38,183 bases of DNA, from contig CALMBI010000024.1 of the NCBI GenBank assembly GCA_937860115.1, forward strand, positions 1 to 38,183. Reading direction: 5' to 3'. The position numbers and the translations under genes were made by a program. Under the pieces are notes generated by a model. That model did not search any database. It was given only the letters and a program-made list of their open reading frames with translations, and was not told where the DNA came from. Below, piece after piece: positions 7,036 through 24,239 of the stretch. The DNA is from an uncultured Arcobacter sp. (lineage in GTDB: Bacteria > Campylobacterota > Campylobacteria > Campylobacterales > Arcobacteraceae). The first letter of the stretch is position 1; the number at the start of each line of letters is the position of its first letter.

Positions 7036-10000
7036 TTAAAGAGCTAACTTTTTCACACCTGCAAAATCTATTTTTCCACTTCCTAAAAGAGGAATATTTG
7101 CTACAACTTTTACTTCACTTGGGATCCATAAAGGTTCAATTCCAAACTCTATGATGATTTGTTTTAACTCTTCTATCTCTTGATTGATAAGAAGCACTAT
7201 TTTTTCACCTTTTTTTTCATCAGGAAGATTTACTGCAGCAAGTTTCAGATCTTCTAAATCACCAAATGCTTCGTAAATCTTATTTTCAACTGCAGTAAGA
7301 CTTATCATCTCCCCTGCTACTTTTGCAAACCTTGAATATCTATCAACAATAGTAACAAAACCATCTTCATCAACATGCCCTTTATCACCTGTTTTATACC
7401 ATACTCTATCACCCAATCTAACCAAAACATCATTTGTTTTTTCTTTATTATTAAGATACCCAACCATCACATTAGAACCTGTTACAATAATAAGTCCATC
7501 TTCACCTATTGGGAGTTCATCCATACTATTTGGATCAACAATTTTTACAGCACATCCAGGAAGTGGCATACCGATTGTCCCTCTTTTATTACCAGTTTGC
7601 ACTTGCCAATAGTTCATATCTAGATTATCAGGGATATTTGCACTTATTACAGGGGAACACTCTGTTGCACCATACCCCTCATATACTTCCACACCAAACT
7701 TTTGTTTAAATTCATCAGCAACTGCAGGATTCAGTTTTTCAGCTCCAGCAAAAACCATATTGAGAGTTTCAAACATCAAAGGAGTGAGCTTTTTATTTCT
7801 AAGATAGAGTCTAATAAAAGTCGAAGTTGCACACATGAATGTAACTTTATTTTTTGCAACTGTTTTTCCTATCCCATATCCATCAGTTGGATCTGGATGA
7901 CATACAAGTTTAATCCCTTCTATAAGAGGAAGAAGTGTAGTTACAGTTAATCCAAAAGCATGGAAGATTGGAAGAGTTCCTAAAAAAACCTCTTTATCTG
8001 TGATATTGAGCATCTCACCTATTTGTTTCACATTTGTAAGAAGATTTCTATGAGAGAGCATCACACCTTTTGGTGTCCCTTCACTCCCACTACTAAATAA
8101 AATAGCTCCAATTGAATCAATTGTATTTTTTGATCCATAAAGTGATTTAACCAAAAATGTTGGTGCAAACTTTATAAATCCGTATCGTAAAAGTATAGGA
8201 ATCATATCGAGTTTTGAACTATTTTTTTTGATATCTTCAAGATAAGTAACATTTAGATTTTCAAAAAGTGAATTTACATCTATCCCTTTATCTTTAAGCT
8301 TGTCACAAAACTTTCTTGAAGTATAGATATTTTTAATTTTTGCTTGCTCTATCCCAAACAAAATCGCCTCTTTTGAAGCTGTATAGTTAAGATTTACTGT
8401 AGTTTTTCCAGCAAGGAGTGTAGCGATATTTAAAATCGCTCCGATTGAAGTTGTTGGAAGAAGTAATCCTATATTTTGTTCACTATTTTTTTGGATGATA
8501 TTTCTAAAAAATAGTGCCATTGTGAGCATTTTATTGTAACTAAACTCTTCACCACTAATATCCACAAGTGCTATCTTTGAGCCATTTCTTTTTACAGTTT
8601 CTATTAAAACACTATCGATGTTTTGAAATTCATTGATATAATTATCCCAACTTTCACTAGCTATCTCAAATAGATTCTTTTTCACTTCACTTGCACTCGC
8701 TTTAATGTTTTTAGGTTTACCAAATGACACTATAACATCCTTTTTATATTTAGTTTCTTTTATCTCTTTGAAGTTTATGTTTGATCTTGACCACTTTGTA
8801 CCCCAAAGTCCACTGATATAAAATGGGATAATTGTTCCATTTTCTAGGTGTGAAGTTGCTATCTCAAATCCTTTTTTGAATTCTCCTAAATGTCCACTTC
8901 GGCTGATAGTTCCTTCTGGAAATATACAAACTACTTCCCCATTTGCTATATATTTTGCCACCTCTTCAAGTGATTTCTTCCCACCTCCACTTGAGATTGG
9001 TATTACTTTAAAAAAATCCAAAAATGGTTTGAGGATCTTTTTTTCATAGATACTTCGCTCCATCACAAAACGGATCGGTCTTGGAGATGCCATTTGAACA
9101 AATGCCCAATCAAGCCAGCTGATATGATTACCAAGTAATAAAAGTCCACCATTTTGCGGGATGTTTTCGATCCCTTTTACTTTTAATCTATATTTGAAAG
9201 AGAAAAAAACTGAGATAAAAAGTTTGATAAGGGATTGTGGCAATTTATATATTGTATAAAGTGAGCTTCCAAAAGCTATAAACGCTACAAGATATAGTAT
9301 CTGTGTATCGTTTACTTCTAAAAAACTAAAGCTAACAGTAGCAACCAAAAATGAAAACATAAAGATATTTTGTATAAAGTTATTTCCAGATAATATAAGT
9401 CCAAGTCTTTTATTTGAGGCATGAAATTGGATAAGTGAATTAAGAGGAACAAGCAATAAACCACCAAATACACCAAAAAAGAAAAAATTTAATCCTGTTA
9501 GGTAAAGATCACTAATAAAAGGTATAAGAAGTAAAGTAATAAATACGCCTATAGATCCAACTGGAACCATTCCAAGTTCTATATAGTTTTTTGATAATTT
9601 AGAAGCTAGCATTGATCCAACAATGATTCCTATAGCAGATACAGCCATAAGTCCTTGTATCACTATGACATTTGTAACTTCAAAATGCTCTTTGACGTAT
9701 GCTGGAAATACTGCAAGGACAACTTGCGATACCGCCCAAAAAATAGAGAGTCCGATAATTGAAATGAGTATAATCTCATTTGTTTTAATGAGCTTTAGAT
9801 TTTTTTGAAGATATTTTCCTTTGATATAATCACTCAATATGAATTTTTGGTAATTTTTTTCTATTGTTTTATTTGGAAGTTTATATGCTAAAAATAATTC
9901 AAGTAACGATCCACCAATGAGTGCAAATCCAAGTGGAGCGATATTTTTTAAAATCGACTCTTCACTTGTTGTATCCATAAGTAGATTTTCAAATCCGATA

Positions 10001-10476
10001 GAATAAGCAAACATTCCTAAAAGAATAGCAACTATAGTGACAGACTGTACCGCTCCATTTCCAGCTGCTATATTGTTACTTCCTAAAAGTTCTTTAATAT
10101 AGCCATATTTCGCTGGAGAATACAATGCACTTTGAGCAGCAAGCAAAAAAGTGAGTCCAAAAGCAATCCAAAAAAATCCAAGATAATATGAAGTTGTGAT
10201 TCCAATAGTAATAAATACTGCAAACCATGCCGATATTTGCATAACACGATCTTTTTTGAAGCGATCACTAAGAAATCCAGCAGGAGAAAAAAGAAGGATA
10301 AAAGGAAGTAATATCAAACCATTTACAATAGCCGTTAAGATTATCTGCTCACTTCCATCATAGACTTTAAAAATTGTATTTTGGATAATTATTTTATGCC
10401 CAAGGTCTGTAAAAGCATTTAAAAATACAACAACTATATAAGGAAGAAATCCTCCTATTTTCAGTAGATTGGACAT
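7036..10476 (-). CDS. LplT-PlsC-Aas fusion: lysophospholipid transporter / acyltransferase / acyl-ACP synthetase
   Basis: A 1146-residue inner-membrane protein made of three parts. Residues 1 to about 415 are a 12-helix major facilitator resembling LplT, which flips lysophospholipids inward. Residues about 430-625 are a PlsC-type acyltransferase with NHISWLD near 447 (the catalytic H-x4-D) and FPEGT near 517. From about 640 to the end is an adenylate-forming acyl-ACP synthetase with SSGSEGTPKGV near 794, YEGYGATE and GDKGHVDEDG. Together they would import lyso-phosphatidylethanolamine and re-acylate it. In E. coli LplT and Aas are separate neighbours; here they are one polypeptide. Start: ATG with an AGGGGAG ribosome site, 18 bases after the U32 gene stop. 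Confidence 0.92.
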   Translation of the reverse strand: MSNLLKIGGFLPYIVVVFLNAFTDLGHKIIIQNTIFKVYDGSEQIILTAIVNGLILLPFILLFSPAGFLSDRFKKDRVMQISAWFAVFITIGITTSYYLGFFWIAFGLTFLLAAQSALYSPAKYGYIKELLGSNNIAAGNGAVQSVTIVAILLGMFAYSIGFENLLMDTTSEESILKNIAPLGFALIGGSLLELFLAYKLPNKTIEKNYQKFILSDYIKGKYLQKNLKLIKTNEIILISIIGLSIFWAVSQVVLAVFPAYVKEHFEVTNVIVIQGLMAVSAIGIIVGSMLASKLSKNYIELGMVPVGSIGVFITLLLIPFISDLYLTGLNFFFFGVFGGLLLVPLNSLIQFHASNKRLGLILSGNNFIQNIFMFSFLVATVSFSFLEVNDTQILYLVAFIAFGSSLYTIYKLPQSLIKLFISVFFSFKYRLKVKGIENIPQNGGLLLLGNHISWLDWAFVQMASPRPIRFVMERSIYEKKILKPFLDFFKVIPISSGGGKKSLEEVAKYIANGEVVCIFPEGTISRSGHLGEFKKGFEIATSHLENGTIIPFYISGLWGTKWSRSNINFKEIKETKYKKDVIVSFGKPKNIKASASEVKKNLFEIASESWDNYINEFQNIDSVLIETVKRNGSKIALVDISGEEFSYNKMLTMALFFRNIIQKNSEQNIGLLLPTTSIGAILNIATLLAGKTTVNLNYTASKEAILFGIEQAKIKNIYTSRKFCDKLKDKGIDVNSLFENLNVTYLEDIKKNSSKLDMIPILLRYGFIKFAPTFLVKSLYGSKNTIDSIGAILFSSGSEGTPKGVMLSHRNLLTNVKQIGEMLNITDKEVFLGTLPIFHAFGLTVTTLLPLIEGIKLVCHPDPTDGYGIGKTVAKNKVTFMCATSTFIRLYLRNKKLTPLMFETLNMVFAGAEKLNPAVADEFKQKFGVEVYEGYGATECSPVISANIPDNLDMNYWQVQTGNKRGTIGMPLPGCAVKIVDPNSMDELPIGEDGLIIVTGSNVMVGYLNNKEKTNDVLVRLGDRVWYKTGDKGHVDEDGFVTIVDRYSRFAKVAGEMISLTAVENKIYEAFGDLEDLKLAAVNLPDEKKGEKIVLLINQEIEELKQIIIEFGIEPLWIPSEVKVVANIPLLGSGKIDFAGVKKLAL

Positions 10477-10494
10477 AATCTCCCCTTTTGTAGA

Positions 10495-11772
10495 TTATTC
10501 GACAAAATCCTCAGTTTCGATTCTAAAGATTGTAAGATATGGCAATTTTATAGGGAGTTTTATTGGATTGATATTTCCACTATGTACAGATTCAAGTTCT
10601 TTTCCTGATTCTGTTGTAAGTTTTTTAAATTTTATATAAGTTTTGCCATCTCTTTTATAGATAGTACCTATTTCATTATCAACTTCAGATATCTCCGCTC
10701 CAAGTGGGGCAAATACTTCCACCTCTTCATTGAGATAAGTTTTGTATTTACACATAAAATGCTCCCCATCAGCTGTCACCAATCCACTCACTTCAAATGC
10801 ACCTTTACTCATCGTATAATCATGGTTTTCTGTCCCTTGTTTTTCAAATGGTTTATGTACAAGATAAGCATCTGTAAAGCCTCGATTTTTAGTTGTTTTA
10901 AGTTCATCTTGGTATTTTTGTGCTACAAATTTTCCAGCATAAAAATCATCTATTGCCATACGATATGTGTATGCAGTAATTGCTGCATAATAAGGTGATT
11001 TTGTTCTCCCTTCAATTTTTATACTATCAACTGCTCCACTTGCAAGTATCTCATCGATATGACTAGCAAGGTTCATATCTTTTGCATTGAAGATATATGT
11101 TCCAATCTCTGGTTGCTCTTCAAGTCTAAAAAGTGTCCCGTGATTTTCGTTTCCAGCATACAAAGTGTATTCAAATCGACAATCATTTGCACAACTTCCA
11201 CGATTTGGGACTCTTCCCATTTGAACAGCACTTACCAAACATCTTCCACTATACGCAAAACACATAGATCCATGGACAAATATCTCTATCTCAAGATCTG
11301 GCAATCTTTTTTTTATCTCTTCCACATCTTTTAAACTTATCTCACGTGCTGCAATAATTCTTCGCACACCCATATCATAATAGACTTTTGCATCAAGGTA
11401 GTTCATCACATTTGCCTGAGTTGAAAGATGAATCGGAATATGTGGAGCTATCTCACGACAGAGTCCAACAACCCCAGGAGTTGCTACAATAAGTGCATCA
11501 GGATTTAGTTCACTCATCGCTTTTATATGGTTTTTAAGAAGCTCAATTTGTGAATTAAATGGAAAACCATTGATAGTAACATAGACTTTTTTTCCTAATG
11601 AGTGAGCATAGTCTATTCCCTCTTTAAAAGTTTCAACAGTAAACTCTTTTCCACTTCGTATTCTAAGTGAAAAATGGCTCACCCCTCCATAAACTGCATC
11701 AGCTCCATAAGCAAATGCTATTTTTAATTTTTCTAAATTTCCAGCTGGTGATAATAATTCTACTTTTTTCAT
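10495..11772 (-). CDS. U32-family protein, TrhP-like tRNA uridine hydroxylase
   Basis: A 425-residue protein starting MKKVELLSPAGNLEKLKIAF, the standard U32 barrel beginning, with the family signature at about 163-180 (EIFVHGSMCFAYSGRC) and further cysteines Cys194 and Cys198. These cysteines suggest an iron-sulfur cluster. In E. coli the homologue TrhP (YegQ) makes 5-hydroxyuridine at position 34 of several tRNAs using prephenate; older annotations say collagenase or peptidase U32. Other U32 branches (RlhA, UbiU/V) differ in length and context, and TrhP fits the size best. The Shine-Dalgarno is weak (AAGAG); a TATAAT at 11814-11819 supplies a promoter. It is probably the first gene of a U32-aas-purE transcript. 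Confidence 0.85.
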   Translation of the reverse strand: MKKVELLSPAGNLEKLKIAFAYGADAVYGGVSHFSLRIRSGKEFTVETFKEGIDYAHSLGKKVYVTINGFPFNSQIELLKNHIKAMSELNPDALIVATPGVVGLCREIAPHIPIHLSTQANVMNYLDAKVYYDMGVRRIIAAREISLKDVEEIKKRLPDLEIEIFVHGSMCFAYSGRCLVSAVQMGRVPNRGSCANDCRFEYTLYAGNENHGTLFRLEEQPEIGTYIFNAKDMNLASHIDEILASGAVDSIKIEGRTKSPYYAAITAYTYRMAIDDFYAGKFVAQKYQDELKTTKNRGFTDAYLVHKPFEKQGTENHDYTMSKGAFEVSGLVTADGEHFMCKYKTYLNEEVEVFAPLGAEISEVDNEIGTIYKRDGKTYIKFKKLTTESGKELESVHSGNINPIKLPIKLPYLTIFRIETEDFVE

Positions 11773-11813
11773 ATAACTCTTTTGTATTAATATTGTATTT
11801 GATTTGTTTTTTG

Positions 11814-11819
11814 ATTATA
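11814..11819 (-). promoter_or_regulatory. -10 element of the U32-aas-purE transcript
   Basis: TATAAT (context CGATATAATC) on the minus strand, 42 bases before the U32 ATG. It lies between the rpoC terminator hairpin and the gene. Confidence 0.55.
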
Positions 11820-11890
11820 TCGAAGCTCAACTAAATTATGAAAGTTCAAGATAATATCTAATCAAAAGTTTAAGAAGTTTATTTGGAAGT

Positions 11891-11918
11891 TTAAAGAGGA
11901 GTGATCTCTCCTCTTTAA
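11891..11918 (-). terminator. rpoC downstream hairpin
   Basis: A perfect 11-bp stem TTAAAGAGGAG / CTCCTCTTTAA with a 6-base loop, four bases after the rpoC stop. The trailing U-tract on the minus strand is weak, so termination may be partial. Confidence 0.65.
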
Positions 11919-11921
11919 TTT

Positions 11922-20646
<8,725 letters not shown>

Positions 20647-20658
20647 TTAATAAAGCTT

Positions 20659-20704
20659 AAAAAAGCACTCTAAGATACATGACTAACATGTATCATAGAA
20701 TGCT
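20659..20704 (-). terminator. Attenuator between rplL and rpoB
   Basis: An 18-bp stem (one G-U pair and one A-A mismatch) with a 5-base loop, followed on the minus strand by six T: a good intrinsic terminator. Because rpoB has no obvious promoter of its own, partial read-through here would give less rpoBC than ribosomal protein mRNA. Confidence 0.75.
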
Positions 20705-20721
20705 AACTTTTTTAAACCACT

Positions 20722-20747
20722 AATGCTTCGCCGTATGGCGAAGCATT
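20722..20747 (-). other. Perfect 11-bp hairpin after rplL
   Basis: AATGCTTCGCC / GGCGAAGCATT with a 4-base loop, 25 bases past the rplL stop and without a T-run. It sits upstream of the attenuator and is a candidate RNase III or mRNA 3'-end stabilising site, as in the E. coli rplL-rpoB spacer. Confidence 0.6.
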
Positions 20748-20771
20748 ATAAGGGTTTTTTACTAAGAAAAA

Positions 20772-21143
20772 TTATTTAATAATAACTTTTGCTCCAGCTT
20801 CTTCTAATTGTTTTTTAGCAGCTTCTGCAACATCTTTAGGAACACTTTCTTTTACGATAGAGTTTGCTTCTTCAGACATAGTTTTAGCTTCTTTTAATCC
20901 AAGACCAGTTAATGCTCTAATCTCTTTAATAACGTTGATTTTTTTGTCTCCAGAGTCAACTAAAACAACTGTAAACTCAGTTTGCTCTTCAGCAGCTTCA
21001 ACAGCAGCAACAGCTCCACCAGCAACAGCTACAGGTTGAGCTGATACTCCAAATTTTTCTTCAAACTCTTTTACTAATTCTGAAAGCTCTAATACGCTTA
21101 AACCAGAAATAAATTCTAATACATCTTCTTTAGAAATTGCCAT
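20772..21143 (-). CDS. rplL: Ribosomal protein L7/L12
   Basis: A 123-residue acidic protein with an N-terminal dimerisation helix region (residues 1-35, [20 protein letters not shown]), an Ala/Val-rich hinge (about 37-52) and the conserved C-terminal domain ([20 protein letters not shown] and GLGLKEAK). Dimers bind L10 to form the ribosome stalk that recruits EF-Tu and EF-G. AAAGGA lies six bases before the ATG. It follows rplJ by about 68 bases in the classic order. Confidence 0.98.
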   Translation of the reverse strand: MAISKEDVLEFISGLSVLELSELVKEFEEKFGVSAQPVAVAGGAVAAVEAAEEQTEFTVVLVDSGDKKINVIKEIRALTGLGLKEAKTMSEEANSIVKESVPKDVAEAAKKQLEEAGAKVIIK

Positions 21144-21211
21144 TTCAAATCCTTTTTATTTTTTATTTTAAATATTGTTGTTGTTCACACATTCTGTTGC
21201 TAATCATAAAA

Positions 21212-21700
21212 TTATGCAGCAGTTTCTTCTTTTTGTCTTCTAAGAGCATCAAGACCAATTGTAAAGTTTCTAATAGGTCCCATCCAAACAGAAGCAAGCA
21301 TTCCAAGTAATTCTTCTCTACCTGGTAATTTAGCAAATGCATTAACTCTAGCAGCGTCAGCAATTTCTCCTTCAATAATACCACCTTTGATAACAAAAGT
21401 GTCTTTATTTTCAGAAGCGAATTTCTCAGCAACTTTACAAGCAGTAATTTGATCGTTTGACCAAATAAACATACTTTCAGCTTTAAGATCCATTTCTGGC
21501 ATTCCAGCAGCTTTAAGAGCAACATTTACTAATGTATTTTTCGCAACTTGAACTTTTACTTCAGCATCTTTTGCAGTAAGTCTTAAAGACTCTAATTTTT
21601 TGTGTGTTGAACCTTTATAATTAACAACAACAATAGCACCTGCAGATTTGAATTCTTCAGAAAGCGCATTAACGATTACATTTTTTTCTTGTCTAGTCAT
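21212..21700 (-). CDS. rplJ: Ribosomal protein L10
   Basis: A 162-residue protein starting MTRQEKNVIVNALSEEFKSA, with the N-terminal rRNA-binding domain (VVVNYKGSTHKKLESLR, KNTLVNVALK) and the C-terminal helix that holds L7/L12 dimers. It is the base of the stalk. A strong GGAGG ribosome site precedes the ATG. The 5' leader carries an L10-leader-like element, so the L10-L7/L12 complex probably represses its own mRNA. Confidence 0.97.
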   Translation of the reverse strand: MTRQEKNVIVNALSEEFKSAGAIVVVNYKGSTHKKLESLRLTAKDAEVKVQVAKNTLVNVALKAAGMPEMDLKAESMFIWSNDQITACKVAEKFASENKDTFVIKGGIIEGEIADAARVNAFAKLPGREELLGMLASVWMGPIRNFTIGLDALRRQKEETAA

Positions 21701-21815
21701 AGTTTTCCTCCTTCCAAAACAAAAAAACTTCGGTAGGATTTACGAAAAAAGTAATCGAAGTGAATTTAATCACTCTTTTTACAATTCTCACCCACTGTCT
21801 TTAGTTTTAAGATAA
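21701..21815 (-). promoter_or_regulatory. rplJ leader, L10-leader-like autoregulatory RNA
   Basis: The minus strand contains AAAGACAGTGGGTGAGA (21788-21803), which resembles the kink-turn segment (GACAG...GGGUG) of known L10 leaders, followed by a small AGTGA/TCACT hairpin and the CCTACCGAAG end. In other bacteria this RNA binds the L10-L12 complex to control rplJL. Assignment is by motif resemblance and position only. Confidence 0.55.
21721..21760 (-). terminator. Possible attenuator in the rplJ leader
   Basis: CTTC...GAAG with an inner GATTAC/GTAAATC pairing and an asymmetric bulge, followed by seven T on the minus strand, just before the rplJ ribosome site. It could be the terminator that the L10-leader fold opens or closes. 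Confidence 0.5.
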
Positions 21816-21835
21816 AGCCAAATATTATTTTGGCT
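21816..21835 (-). other. Short hairpin after rplA
   Basis: AGCCAAA / TTTGGCT, 7 bp with a 6-base loop, two bases past the rplA stop and followed by TTATCTT on the minus strand. A weak terminator or 3'-end hairpin. Confidence 0.4.
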
Positions 21836-21837
21836 AA

Positions 21838-22533
21838 TTAGTTTTTAATATCCATCATCTCTTGAGTATCAATTTTGATACCTGGAGACATTGTTAATGA
21901 AATAGTAGCAGTAGTTACATATTTACCTTTTGCAGTTGAAGGTTTTTGTCTATTTACAGCTGCCATTAAAGCTTTTGCGTTTGCTTTGATATCTTCAGCA
22001 GAGAAAGATGCTTTACCAATTCCAGCATGAATAATACCTTTTTTATCAACTCTATATGTGATTTGACCACCTTTAGCATCTTTAACAGCCTTAGTAACAT
22101 CCATAGTTACAGTTCCAACTTTTGGATTTGGCATTAAACCTTTTGGTCCAAGAATTCTACCAATTTTACCAACTAATCCCATTGTATCTGGAGTAGCGAT
22201 AAGTACATCAAAATTGATTACACCACCTTGGATTTGCTCAACTAAATCATCATTTCCAACTAAGTCAGCACCAGCGGCAAGAGCTTCATCCATTTTAGTT
22301 CCCTTAGCAAACACTGCAACTCTTACAGTTTTACCAGTTCCAGCAGGAAGTACAACAGAACCTCTAATCATTTGATCAGCATGTCTTGGATCTACATTTA
22401 AGTTTAATGCTAATTCTACAGTTTCGTCAAATTTAGCAGAAACTAATTCTTTAACATTTGCAACAGCATCAGTTAAATTATATACTTTTGTTGTATCTAC
22501 TTTAGCAAGTAGATTCTTTAATCTTTTACTCAT
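21838..22533 (-). CDS. rplA: Ribosomal protein L1
   Basis: A 231-residue protein from the ATG at 22533 ([20 protein letters not shown]). An earlier in-frame start at 22566 would add 11 unusual residues, but AAGGA lies seven bases before 22533 and the L1 family starts here. Landmarks: [20 protein letters not shown] near 55-75 and [15 protein letters not shown] near 125-140, the rRNA-binding loop. L1 forms the mobile stalk at the ribosomal E site and in many bacteria represses its own operon. Confidence 0.96.
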   Translation of the reverse strand: MSKRLKNLLAKVDTTKVYNLTDAVANVKELVSAKFDETVELALNLNVDPRHADQMIRGSVVLPAGTGKTVRVAVFAKGTKMDEALAAGADLVGNDDLVEQIQGGVINFDVLIATPDTMGLVGKIGRILGPKGLMPNPKVGTVTMDVTKAVKDAKGGQITYRVDKKGIIHAGIGKASFSAEDIKANAKALMAAVNRQKPSTAKGKYVTTATISLTMSPGIKIDTQEMMDIKN

Positions 22534-22611
22534 TTCATTTTCCTTCGCATTTTTGTTTGCTACCACATTTAATGCCTTGTGGTCTTAACGGCAACTAAAT
22601 AATTTTAAAAA

Positions 22612-23037
22612 TTATTTTTCTACTTCTACACCAATACTTCTACATTGACCTTCAACAATTTTAACCGCTTGATCAACATCATTTGTGTTAAGGTCAGCAA
22701 TTTTTTGTTTTACGATATCTAAAACTTGCGCTTTAGAAAGTTTAGCAACTTTATTTTTAAGTGCGTTATTACTTCCTTTTTTAATTCCAGCAGCTTTCAT
22801 AATAAGCTCTGACATTGGAGGTTGTTTTGTAACAAATGTAAAACTTTTATCTGTATATACTGTAATTACAACTGGGATTTTAAATCCAGCATTAGCTTTT
22901 GTTCTTTCGTTGAAAGCTTTACAGAATTCCATAATATTAACACCTCTTTGACCAAGTGCAGGTCCAACTGGTGGTGACGGATTAGCAGCTCCAGCTGGTA
23001 TTTGAAGCTTGATAAAACCTTGTATTTTTTTAGCCAT
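22612..23037 (-). CDS. rplK: Ribosomal protein L11
   Basis: A 141-residue protein starting [20 protein letters not shown], with the Pro-rich N-terminal hinge ([20 protein letters not shown]) and C-terminal 23S rRNA-binding domain. It is normal in length and sits at the GTPase-associated centre, where RelA senses uncharged tRNA and thiostrepton binds. AAAGGA precedes the ATG. A long perfect inverted repeat lies between it and nusG. Confidence 0.98.
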   Translation of the reverse strand: MAKKIQGFIKLQIPAGAANPSPPVGPALGQRGVNIMEFCKAFNERTKANAGFKIPVVITVYTDKSFTFVTKQPPMSELIMKAAGIKKGSNNALKNKVAKLSKAQVLDIVKQKIADLNTNDVDQAVKIVEGQCRSIGVEVEK

Positions 23038-23060
23038 TTTAATTCCTTTTTATGTTTTGA

Positions 23061-23120
23061 AATAGGTATTAGGCAATACTACTAAAATTAGAAGCTAGTA
23101 CCTATTGCCTAATACCTATT
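23061..23120. repeat. 18-bp perfect inverted repeat between nusG and rplK
   Basis: AATAGGTATTAGGCAATA and its exact complement are separated by 24 bases, which contain a further inner TACTA/TAGTA pair. It forms a very stable mRNA hairpin in the rplK leader with no T-run behind it, so it is more likely a processing or regulatory site than a terminator. Confidence 0.75.
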
Positions 23121-23137
23121 AACTGATATTTAAAATA

Positions 23138-23665
23138 TCAAACTACCCTTTCTACTTGCGTATAAGAGATTTCAACTGGTGTATTTCTTCCAAAGATTAA
23201 TACATTTAAAGTTAATAATCCCGAAGCCATGTCAAATGATTCAACATTTCCATTAAAGTTCGCAAATGAACCATCTTTGATTCTTACCATTTCACCTTGA
23301 TCAAATGAAATTTTTGGTTTAGCTGCTGCTCTATGATTAACTTTTTCTAAGATTTGATTGATATCTTTTTCACTTAACGGTGATGGTTTTTTTGCTTCAC
23401 CAATAAATCTTCCTACTTTTGCCATTGATTGGATCTTGTGCCAAAGTGCTGTATCAAGATCGATTCTAGCAAATACATATGCAGAGTACAAAGGTTTTTC
23501 GATAATCACTTTTGCACCTTTTTTAATTTCAATAAGATCTTCAGTTGGAACAAGTACTTGCTCTATTCTTCCATCATTCATCTCGCTACTCAATCTCTCA
23601 AGTTGCTTTTTAATAGTTAATTCACTACCTGAATGTGTTTGTATTGCATACCAATTATGTGCCAC
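23138..23665 (-). CDS. nusG: Transcription antitermination factor NusG
   Basis: A 175-residue protein (begins as MAHNWYAIQTHSGSELTIKK) with the N-terminal NGN domain (WYAIQTHSGSE, PLYSAYVFARIDL, VGRFIGE) and a C-terminal KOW domain (GEMVRIKDGSFANFNGNVES). It binds RNA polymerase, suppresses pausing and links it to Rho or to ribosomal protein S10. The start is GTG at 23665, with AAGGA six bases upstream. It follows secE by nine bases. Confidence 0.97.
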   Translation of the reverse strand: MAHNWYAIQTHSGSELTIKKQLERLSSEMNDGRIEQVLVPTEDLIEIKKGAKVIIEKPLYSAYVFARIDLDTALWHKIQSMAKVGRFIGEAKKPSPLSEKDINQILEKVNHRAAAKPKISFDQGEMVRIKDGSFANFNGNVESFDMASGLLTLNVLIFGRNTPVEISYTQVERVV

Positions 23666-23674
23666 TTTAAATCC

Positions 23675-23857
23675 TTAGTTCATTATAGATGTTAGACTTA
23701 ACGACATAATTGCGTCAATAAGTGCTAAAAATAGTGATATTACAGTTACCACAACAAAAACTGACAAATAAGCACTTTTCACTTGCTCTTTTATCGGAAA
23801 TATTACTTTATTTAATTCGTCTTTAGCTTGTTTATAATAATTACTTAATTTGCTCAA
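23675..23857 (-). CDS. secE: Preprotein translocase subunit SecE
   Basis: A 60-residue protein with a short amphipathic N-terminal helix (YYKQAKDELNKVIFPIKEQV) and one membrane helix (about residues 30-55), the minimal SecE form. It clamps SecY in the membrane. The start is TTG at 23857, after AAAAGG about ten bases upstream; no ATG or GTG fits. Position next to nusG confirms the identity. Confidence 0.95.
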   Translation of the reverse strand: MSKLSNYYKQAKDELNKVIFPIKEQVKSAYLSVFVVVTVISLFLALIDAIMSLSLTSIMN

Positions 23858-23936
23858 AATTTAACCTTTTTAGTGAAAAAATAAAAACAAAAAGTTAACA
23901 TTTTTACTTTTAATTTATCACGTTCAGAATTTTTAG

Positions 23937-24012
23937 TGGCAGGCCAAGAGGGACTCGAACCCCCATCACTCGGATTTGGAATCCGATGCTCTACCATTGG
24001 AGCTATTGGCCT
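23937..24012 (-). tRNA. tRNA-Trp (CCA)
   Basis: A 76-base cloverleaf: acceptor AGGCCAA/TTGGCCT, loop TTCCAAA with anticodon CCA, discriminator G, and CCA encoded in the DNA. It lies between rpmG and secE, a placement common in this phylum. Confidence 0.97.
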
Positions 24013-24017
24013 AAAGA

Positions 24018-24040
24018 CTAGGTAGGGATTCCCTACCTAG
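24018..24040 (-). other. Perfect 10-bp hairpin between rpmG and tRNA-Trp
   Basis: CTAGGTAGGG / CCCTACCTAG with a 3-base loop, nine bases past the rpmG stop and five before the mature tRNA 5' end. There is no T-run, so it is probably a processing or 3'-protection hairpin. Confidence 0.6.
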
Positions 24041-24049
24041 GAAAGAAGA

Positions 24050-24226
24050 CTAAGATTTTAACTTAACTTCTTTGTGAATTGTGTGTTTTCTTAATTTTGG
24101 TGAATATTTTTTCACTTCAAATTTTTCAGTGTGTGTTTTTGGGTTTTTCATTGTTGTGTAGTTAATGTCACCAGTTTCTACACATTTCAAACCTATTTTG
24201 ATTCTAACTTTACCTTTTGCTGCCAT
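24050..24226 (-). CDS. rpmG: Ribosomal protein L33
   Basis: A 58-residue basic protein ([20 protein letters not shown], then [20 protein letters not shown]). Sequence and length fit L33. It has a single Cys (Cys15), so it is the zinc-free (C-minus) type rather than the four-cysteine form. It starts 14 bases after the tuf stop and is part of the tuf-rpmG-tRNA-Trp-secE-nusG transcript. Confidence 0.95.
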   Translation of the reverse strand: MAAKGKVRIKIGLKCVETGDINYTTMKNPKTHTEKFEVKKYSPKLRKHTIHKEVKLKS

Positions 24227-24239
24227 AATTTAATACCGA

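Noticed and set aside
10495-11772. Secreted collagenase (older name for U32)
   Set aside because: No signal peptide; cysteines and length fit the tRNA-modifying TrhP branch.
21163-21525. Leu-rich 120-aa reading frame on the minus strand
   Set aside because: It overlaps rplJ in another frame and has Leu-heavy, low-complexity composition typical of a shadow.
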